DNA from: Sulfuriferula nivalis
GTDB lineage: Bacteria; Pseudomonadota; Gammaproteobacteria; Burkholderiales; Sulfuriferulaceae
DNA: 64,000 nucleotides
Assembly: GCF_009937995.1 (NCBI RefSeq)
Contig: NZ_AP021881.1
Span: 2,728,001-2,792,000, forward strand
Direction: 5' to 3'
The first letter of the stretch is position 1. Each line of letters begins with the position of its first letter. Shown here piece by piece: positions 58,970 through 64,000 of the stretch. The notes under the pieces were generated by a model that saw nothing but the letters and a program-made list of their open reading frames with translations, did no database searches and was not told the origin of the DNA. The translations under genes and the position numbers were made by a program.

Positions 58970-60658
58970 CTAGTTAACTGCATGTTCTGCCCCTGTCTCC
59001 GCGAATTCCAGCGCCACATCAAGTGTTTCCATAAATTCGTTGATCCTGATCGGCTTGGTAAGATAGCGGAAAAATCCAGCATTCAAGCCTCTTTGTATAT
59101 CATGCGGCATGGCATTAGCACTGATAGCCATTACCGGAATATGTGCCGTAACAGGATCTTCAAGCAACATTTTAAGCGCCTGAATACCGCTAATACCTGG
59201 CAGATTGATATCCATCAAAATCACGTCTGGCTGGTGTATGCGAGCCAACATAATACCGCGCGTGCCATCTACCGCGCTTAACAGGCGCATATTGTCGCGA
59301 CGGTCTACCAGCTGTTTCACCAGCTGCATATTTGCCTTATTGTCTTCTATATACAATAACGTACTCAACTTGGTGCCATGAGGAATTGGGCATTGCGGCA
59401 AATCATGGGGATAGTTCATGCTAGTGAGCAAACTCATAGGCGATGCGACTTTCAGCTCTATCCAGAACACACTCCCTACACCGACAGTGCTTTCCACCCC
59501 CATCTCACCCGCCATCAGTTCAACCAGACGCTTACTCACCACCAGACCGATGCCAGTCCCCTCTTCAGCACCCGCCTCTTGCCCGAGACGATTAAATGGC
59601 TGGAATAGTTGCGCGAGCTTCTCAGCAGACAATCCCTCGCCAGTATCTCGCACACTGATGCGTATGTGCTCAGGTGCTTTGACGCTACAAGTGACCTCAA
59701 CCAATCCACCTGCGCAATTATATTTAATTGCATTGGTCAGCAGATTAACCAGCACCTGCTTGACCCGTGTTCTATCGGCATAAGCAAAATACGCGTCATC
59801 AACCTTGGGGAAACTCATGTGTATGCCACTTTTTAGCGCTTGTGGCTCTATCATTGCCTGGCAGTCCAGCAGTACTTCGGACAACGACATGGGTTCAAGC
59901 GACAGCGACAACTTGCCAGACTCAATCAAGGCAAGATCAAGAATCTCATTTATCAGCTCGAGCAGATACCAGCCAGCCTGAAGAATCTGGTTAATGTTGG
60001 CTTTCTGCATAGGAGTGGGCAATGGCGTGCCCAATTCCATTAACTGAGCAAAACCCAGTATCGCATTAAGCGGCGAGCGTAATTCATGACTCATACTGGA
60101 AAGAAATTCGGATTTTGCCAGATTAGCCTTTTCCGCGGCAGCTTTGGCATATGTCAGCTCGGTCTCTACTTGCTTGCGCACCGAGTTATCGGCACCGATC
60201 AGCAAATAGCCGATGATGTCATCATAATCATCACGCAATGCTGTGATCGACACGATGGCCGGGAAACGGCTGCCATCCTTACAGATGTAGGTCAGATCAT
60301 AGCTGTCTTCGATACCACGGGAGGCTTTGTATGCCAGGGCTTCAAAGCCCGGCGTAATTGTCGTAGATAACTCTTTGCTCAACGCCTGTACACGCGCCAT
60401 AACTTCTTCCGGGTCATGTATATCGCTAGGGTTAATCTTGTTCACAACCTCTGCGGCCATATAGCCGAGCATGCGTTCTGCACCGATATTAAATAGCTGG
60501 ATTATGCCTTTTTCATCCGTGGCAATAATCGAGAAATTAGCACTATTGAGAATTGCGCTCTGCAAGGCACCTGTTTTCAGCAGTGCTTGCTGACGCTGGC
60601 CCTCCACAGCATTCACTGCGGAATCGGTAATATCGGTATCGTAAATTTTAATTGGCAT
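58970..60658 (-). CDS. PAS hybrid histidine kinase with receiver
   Basis: A 562-residue cytosolic kinase without membrane segments. It has one PAS/PAC unit (about 30-160, IIATDEKGIIQLFNIGAERMLGY), HisKA (SSMSHELRSPLNAILGFAQ), HATPase (NLLTNAIKYN, GTGIGLVVSK), and a C-terminal receiver (VILMDINLPGISG, lysine in YLTKPIR). It probably senses a cytosolic cue through PAS. It forms a two-gene unit with the downstream response regulator. The Crp/Fnr gene is 73 bases upstream on the same strand. Confidence 0.92.
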   Translation of the reverse strand: MPIKIYDTDITDSAVNAVEGQRQQALLKTGALQSAILNSANFSIIATDEKGIIQLFNIGAERMLGYMAAEVVNKINPSDIHDPEEVMARVQALSKELSTTITPGFEALAYKASRGIEDSYDLTYICKDGSRFPAIVSITALRDDYDDIIGYLLIGADNSVRKQVETELTYAKAAAEKANLAKSEFLSSMSHELRSPLNAILGFAQLMELGTPLPTPMQKANINQILQAGWYLLELINEILDLALIESGKLSLSLEPMSLSEVLLDCQAMIEPQALKSGIHMSFPKVDDAYFAYADRTRVKQVLVNLLTNAIKYNCAGGLVEVTCSVKAPEHIRISVRDTGEGLSAEKLAQLFQPFNRLGQEAGAEEGTGIGLVVSKRLVELMAGEMGVESTVGVGSVFWIELKVASPMSLLTSMNYPHDLPQCPIPHGTKLSTLLYIEDNKANMQLVKQLVDRRDNMRLLSAVDGTRGIMLARIHQPDVILMDINLPGISGIQALKMLLEDPVTAHIPVMAISANAMPHDIQRGLNAGFFRYLTKPIRINEFMETLDVALEFAETGAEHAVN

Positions 60659-60730
60659 GATATTCCTATGTTATTGCGCTAGAGGGGCTGACAATAAGTA
60701 TTGCTGCAGCGTACAACTGTAATTTCCAGC

Positions 60731-61450
60731 TTAACGTACACATACATCACTCAATAATCGGTTGAATTCAGTTTTAACGACGGCATAACATTCACATACA
60801 CGGGATTCCAGACCTGATCTATCGAGTACCGTAATATGACCACGACGGTAACTAATACAACCAGCCTGTTGCAAATGGCCGGCGGCTTCGGTAATCCCTT
60901 CGCGACGTACGCCTATCATGCTGGCTATCAGTTCCTGCGTCATCGTCAGCTCGTTACTTGGCAGCCGATCCAGTGTTAATAACAGCCAACGGCATAATTG
61001 CTGCTCAACTGAATGATGGCGATTACAGACTGCAGTTTGTGATATCTGGGTAATTAATGCCTGTGTGTAGCGCAGCATCAGCCGCATCATTAGGCCACCA
61101 CTATTGAACTCCTGCACTATCAGCGCTGCTGGCACACGATAACCATGGCCACCAGTCTGGATAATCGCTCGACTGGGTGTGGTATTACCGCCCATGAACA
61201 AAGAAATACCCAGCATGCCTTCATTACCCACACCCGCAATTTCAGAGGAAGCGCCATTTTCCATCACATACTGCAACGATATAATGGCAGTGGTCGGGAA
61301 ATACACGTATTGCAACTTACCACCCGACTCATATAAAACATCGCCCAGTGGCATGGCGATCAATTTTAAATGAGGTGCAATGCGCTCAAACTCAGCCGCA
61401 GGCAGTGCTGCAAGGAGATGGTTCTGTTTGGGATTGTCCACATAGTCCAC
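60731..61450 (-). CDS. Crp/Fnr family transcription regulator
   Basis: A 239-residue regulator: a cyclic-nucleotide-binding-like beta barrel (about 10-120, MPLGDVLYESGGKLQYVYFPTTAIISL) and a winged helix near the C-terminus (MTQELIASMIGVRREGITEAAGHL). There are no Fnr-type cysteine ligands, so an oxygen-sensing cluster is not expected. The start is uncertain: GTG at 61450 has a good AAGAGGA site, while in-frame ATGs at 61492 and 61522 lack one. The C-terminal recognition helix is complete. Target genes and ligand are unknown. Confidence 0.85.
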   Translation of the reverse strand: MDYVDNPKQNHLLAALPAAEFERIAPHLKLIAMPLGDVLYESGGKLQYVYFPTTAIISLQYVMENGASSEIAGVGNEGMLGISLFMGGNTTPSRAIIQTGGHGYRVPAALIVQEFNSGGLMMRLMLRYTQALITQISQTAVCNRHHSVEQQLCRWLLLTLDRLPSNELTMTQELIASMIGVRREGITEAAGHLQQAGCISYRRGHITVLDRSGLESRVCECYAVVKTEFNRLLSDVCVR

Positions 61451-61540
61451 CGAAAAATCCTCTTTTTGACGCGAACTTGATGCTGTTAGCATACACGCAT
61501 ATGTTTTAAATAGTAGAAGCATCTTGCACACCAACAGTTG

Positions 61541-62686
61541 CTATTCACCCAGAACTTCCGCCACGGGTTGCAACTGTTCCACATGCTGAGATATAACTTT
61601 AATAATGACGATGATCGGTATACCAAGCAACATGCCCCATATCCCCCATAACCATGCCCAGAACAATAGCGAGATGAAAACAGCAGCCGCATTCATTTTG
61701 GCAATTCTGCCTGTCACCCAAGTCGTTACAAAAGTACCGATAAACGTGGCGATCGCCAGAGAAGTACCAGCAACCAACAACCCCATCGACCACGAATCAA
61801 ACTGCAAATAGGCAACCATTCCAGTAGCAACTGCGGTAAACATTGGGCCGATGTAGGGAATTGTATGCAACAGACCTGCTGTCACTGCCCATCCCCCCGC
61901 ATTATCCAGACCTGTCCAGCGAAATGCGATCCAGCTCAGCAAGCCTAACAGTACATTGGTTACTAACAACATGAACATGTATTTCTGGATCGAATTGTTG
62001 ATGTCGCTAAGTATGTTGATCGTAATTTTCTTCCTCGACAGGGATGGCCCGGTAAGTCGTAGCAATTTGCGTTTGAACGTATCACCACTCGCGAGAAGAA
62101 AAAAGGCCAGAAAGACCACCATGGTCGCCTGACTGATAAAACCTAATGCGCTCACAGAACCAGCCCACATCACATCCCCCAGCTTGAATCCAGGCTTATC
62201 GATAACAATGTGGGTAACTCGTTGCTTGTGCACAGGTGGAACACCCGTTATCTGACTGCCTGCCTGCTCCATTTCACCCACAGCAGTTTGCACCTTCTGC
62301 AGGCTACCGCCCGGATCATCTCGTATATTGACCAAACTGGCAGATAATTTGCTGGCAGCCTGGGGCAATTGCAGGAAAATGGTCTGCATCTGCCCACGCA
62401 ACGCGTAAACACCCAGCGCGAATGCACATACAAATACTACAATCACCATACTAGTACCGAGCAGGCGTGGTACTTTAATGCGCTCCAGCAATATGACGAA
62501 AGGATTCAGCGTATAAGTCAGGAAAATACCGAGCAACAGGGGTACAAAAAAAGTTTGCATCCAGTCCAATGCAAAAACCACAGCAACTGCAGCCAGTATA
62601 CTAAGCGCCAGACCTCGCGCATCAACAGGTACGTGAACGACAAAGGCATGAGCACCTTCCACCGTGCCAGAAGCTGGCGCTATCAT
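61541..62686 (-). CDS. AI-2E family transporter (PerM/TqsA-like permease)
   Basis: A 381-residue polytopic inner-membrane protein with about eight membrane segments. The long soluble part between segments 3 and 4 (about 90-180) and the C-terminal block with TAGLLHTIPYIGPMFTAVATG and LGIPIIVIIKVI are typical. Family members export AI-2 (TqsA) or are sodium/proton antiporters, so the substrate is open. The ATG at 62686 has AAGGA upstream and is preferred over an in-frame GTG at 62728. The gene follows yqjK closely. Confidence 0.88.
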   Translation of the reverse strand: MIAPASGTVEGAHAFVVHVPVDARGLALSILAAVAVVFALDWMQTFFVPLLLGIFLTYTLNPFVILLERIKVPRLLGTSMVIVVFVCAFALGVYALRGQMQTIFLQLPQAASKLSASLVNIRDDPGGSLQKVQTAVGEMEQAGSQITGVPPVHKQRVTHIVIDKPGFKLGDVMWAGSVSALGFISQATMVVFLAFFLLASGDTFKRKLLRLTGPSLSRKKITINILSDINNSIQKYMFMLLVTNVLLGLLSWIAFRWTGLDNAGGWAVTAGLLHTIPYIGPMFTAVATGMVAYLQFDSWSMGLLVAGTSLAIATFIGTFVTTWVTGRIAKMNAAAVFISLLFWAWLWGIWGMLLGIPIIVIIKVISQHVEQLQPVAEVLGE

Positions 62687-62730
62687 GCCCGCATCCTTAT
62701 CCGCTTTTATATTCCCTTCAGCACACACAA

Positions 62731-63009
62731 CTACTTATCACTGAGTTGGCGCATAACTTTCCAGGCTAGCCAGCCACGCCCCAGCCAACTGCCAATGCGA
62801 ACAGGACGAAATGCCGCCAGCACCAGACCCCCGCCTATCAGCCAGGCCGGATGCTGCTTGAGATAGCGCAATACCATAAGCCCACGATCAACGCGAGCCA
62901 AAGGTGTACGCCAAGGCGCTATACTGACTGCCAGCGCCAGACGTTGCGATGCTGCCCGTGCGACCAGATGGTTGCGGCGCTCAATCAGCAAACACAATTT
63001 TTTACTCAT
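62731..63009 (-). CDS. yqjK: YqjK-like protein
   Basis: A 92-residue basic protein (MSKKLCLLIERRNHLVARAASQR...) with a possible short membrane stretch (AWLIGGGLVLAAF, about 57-70) and a Trp-rich tail. It lies where yqjK sits in the yqjD-yqjE-yqjK set of E. coli, and its start overlaps the yqjE stop by ATGA. Function is unknown. A longer frame upstream (to 63228) runs antisense-like through yqjE and is rejected as the start. Confidence 0.75.
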   Translation of the reverse strand: MSKKLCLLIERRNHLVARAASQRLALAVSIAPWRTPLARVDRGLMVLRYLKQHPAWLIGGGLVLAAFRPVRIGSWLGRGWLAWKVMRQLSDK

Positions 63010-63398
63010 AACCTGTTCACCAATTCCTGCCTGTCTTTCGACAACTCCGACAGACTCGTTGCAAACATTCTCGGCTTGGTTTTCACCTTGTGCATGAGAA
63101 ATGCCAATGCGACCATACCTGCCAGCAGAAAGCTTCCCGCAAGCGCACCCAACACCAGGAAGGGATGCGTGTTCCAACATAGCACTACGAGCAGTATGCT
63201 GGCCAGTACAACTCCCACACCCAGACAAAACAGGGTAATCAGGGTCGATACCAGTATCGCCATCACGTGTTCCCTGTCTTCTTCCAGATCGTTGGACAAC
63301 AGATCCAGACGGGTATGCGTGACAGCAACCAGCGTCGATGCCAGCGTGGTCAGTGAGTCGAGCAGCCCTTTGTGCTCTCCAGATGTGGTATCAGTCAT
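63006..63398 (-). CDS. yqjE: YqjE-like membrane protein (phage holin superfamily III)
   Basis: A 130-residue inner-membrane protein with two membrane segments (about 47-70 and 76-99) after an amphipathic N-terminus (LLDSLTTLASTLVAVTHTRLDLL). This matches the YqjE family, annotated as a phage-holin-like domain. It is not phage derived in this context, since it lies between yqjD- and yqjK-like genes. The start ATG at 63398 is 9 bases after the yqjD stop. The upstream extension to 63473 is rejected. Confidence 0.85.
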   Translation of the reverse strand: MTDTTSGEHKGLLDSLTTLASTLVAVTHTRLDLLSNDLEEDREHVMAILVSTLITLFCLGVGVVLASILLVVLCWNTHPFLVLGALAGSFLLAGMVALAFLMHKVKTKPRMFATSLSELSKDRQELVNRL

Positions 63399-63406
63399 GA
63401 GGCAGA

Positions 63407-63754
63407 TTAGCGACGGCCTATCAGCAAGCCTATCACCACGCCTACACCGGCAGCCACACCCATGGCTCTCCATGGATTTTCATGTACGTAAACATCGGTA
63501 GCTTTAGCTGCTGCTTTGGTTCTAGCGATTAGTGCTTCCTGCGCTTCTACCATATTCGCTTTGGCCACTTTGAGTGACTCTTCGGCCTTAATGCGTATTT
63601 CTGTCAGCTTTTCACCACCTTGACCCGCGGTTGCTTTCAGCAGAGCTTCGGCATCTTCGATAACCACTTTGAAATCAGCAATCAGTTGTTGTTTGCTGAC
63701 TTGTTCTGACAAAGCGTCCATACCTTTTTGAGTTGTACGTTCAATTGCATTCAT
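63407..63754 (-). CDS. yqjD: DUF883 (ElaB/YqjD) ribosome-associated membrane protein
   Basis: A 115-residue protein with a long amphipathic helix (residues 10-85) and a C-terminal membrane anchor (GVAAGVGVVIGLLIGRR), preceded by the conserved HENPWRAMG. In E. coli YqjD binds ribosomes at the inner membrane in stationary phase and dampens growth. The family assignment is secure. Transfer of that role to this organism is inference. It leads the yqjDEK operon. Confidence 0.92.
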   Translation of the reverse strand: MNAIERTTQKGMDALSEQVSKQQLIADFKVVIEDAEALLKATAGQGGEKLTEIRIKAEESLKVAKANMVEAQEALIARTKAAAKATDVYVHENPWRAMGVAAGVGVVIGLLIGRR

Positions 63755-63835
63755 GATTTATTCCTATCTCTTAATAACGTTAATTGCTAAAGTTTCCAGC
63801 CAGTTAAAGTCCGGCCCCTGGCTGGATAAGTTGTA

Positions 63836-64000
63836 TTATTTGCGTACCACTAACAGCACTACACCCACTAACAGCGCACCGACTCCAGCCCAGACAGGAA
63901 TATTGACTGTTTCTGTATTTTTTACAGAAAGCTCTATCGGCCCCAACTTGGCCTGCTGCGTATCTTTGGTATATGTGAAACTGCCATATGCCAATCCGAG
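63836..64000 (-). CDS. small membrane protein, 3' part only
   Basis: The last 54 codons of a minus-strand gene enter from the right edge. Visible are YGSFTYTKDTQQAKLGPIEL, then TVNIPVWAGVGALLVGVVLLVVRK, one membrane segment at the C-terminus. This resembles the two-segment 65-75-residue proteins found next to DUF883 genes in many betaproteobacteria. Function is unknown. About 80 bases separate it from yqjD. Confidence 0.65.
   Translation of the reverse strand, partial: LGLAYGSFTYTKDTQQAKLGPIELSVKNTETVNIPVWAGVGALLVGVVLLVVRK

Noticed and set aside
62731-63228. Long version of the YqjK gene beginning inside yqjE
   Set aside because: The extra 73 residues are read in a second frame of yqjE and are low in resemblance to any family; the internal ATG at 63009 gives the normal ATGA overlap and length.
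63006-63398. Holin-like protein considered as a sign of a prophage
   Set aside because: It is part of a yqjD-yqjE-yqjK set and no other phage genes are nearby.

Overview
The window looks like chromosome of a betaproteobacterium of the Nitrosomonadales / Sulfuricellaceae kind. Family content and order support this: pilMNOPQ divergent from a class A PBP, System II cytochrome c maturation (ResB/CcsA) next to a cytochrome c4, thiD-thiE-hemL, a Chp-type pilGHIJ-chpA cluster, a 1,276-residue DUF3683 flavo-iron-sulfur protein, and a zinc-independent-type HemB. The genus is inference. No rRNA, tRNA, CRISPR array or intact insertion sequence was seen.

Layout. 1-1.7 kb: end of a TlpA-like thioredoxin gene, a DUF4197 protein and a DJ-1/PfpI protein. 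1.9-9.6 kb: a tight operon of circularly permuted ATP-grasp, alpha-E, Anbu (proteasome-like), transglutaminase-DUF2126 and an HPPD-like VOC protein, behind a near-perfect sigma-54 promoter and a 10-bp inverted repeat. This is the most distinctive system in the window. 9.7-13.5 kb: the DUF3683 flavoprotein. 13.6-15.75 kb (minus): an ATP-sulfurylase/APS-kinase-like fusion with degraded catalytic motifs, and aroK. 15.8-20.9 kb (minus): pilMNOPQ; PBP1A diverges from it. 23.4-25.8 kb: a nucleotidyltransferase-like protein, hemB, a candidate small RNA with its own terminator, and engB. 25.9-29.75 kb: cytochrome c4, resB, ccsA. 29.8-32.6 kb (minus): thiD-thiE-hemL. 32.6-46.6 kb: rubredoxin, pilGHIJ-chpA, an HD-GYP response regulator and a multi-PAS hybrid kinase. 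46.6-49.6 kb (minus): uppP, and thiC behind a TPP riboswitch.

49.6-57.3 kb: a pcm-like methyltransferase and a rhodanese, then an accessory stretch (50.6-54.1 kb). It holds a 600-base non-coding gap, two exported proteins of unknown function, a BrnT/BrnA toxin-antitoxin pair, a ParD antitoxin with a broken ParE, and three divergent copies of a short intergenic repeat. It is followed by waaA, a MidA-type methyltransferase and a pteridine-reductase-like SDR. 57.3-64 kb (minus): a SYLF protein, a response regulator with its hybrid kinase, a Crp/Fnr regulator, an AI-2E permease, a yqjD-yqjE-yqjK set and a partial small membrane protein.

How the genes work together. PilMNOPQ form the type IV pilus alignment complex and secretin. 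PilGHIJ-ChpA would control pilus motors, and the adjacent HD-GYP regulator could link this to cyclic-di-GMP. ResB/CcsA would mature cytochrome c4, and hemB and hemL feed the haem they need. thiC, thiD and thiE give the pyrimidine branch of thiamine synthesis. The Anbu operon combines a peptide-ligase-like enzyme, a protease-like ring and a transglutaminase-like enzyme, probably making or turning over a modified peptide or protein tag whose identity is unknown.
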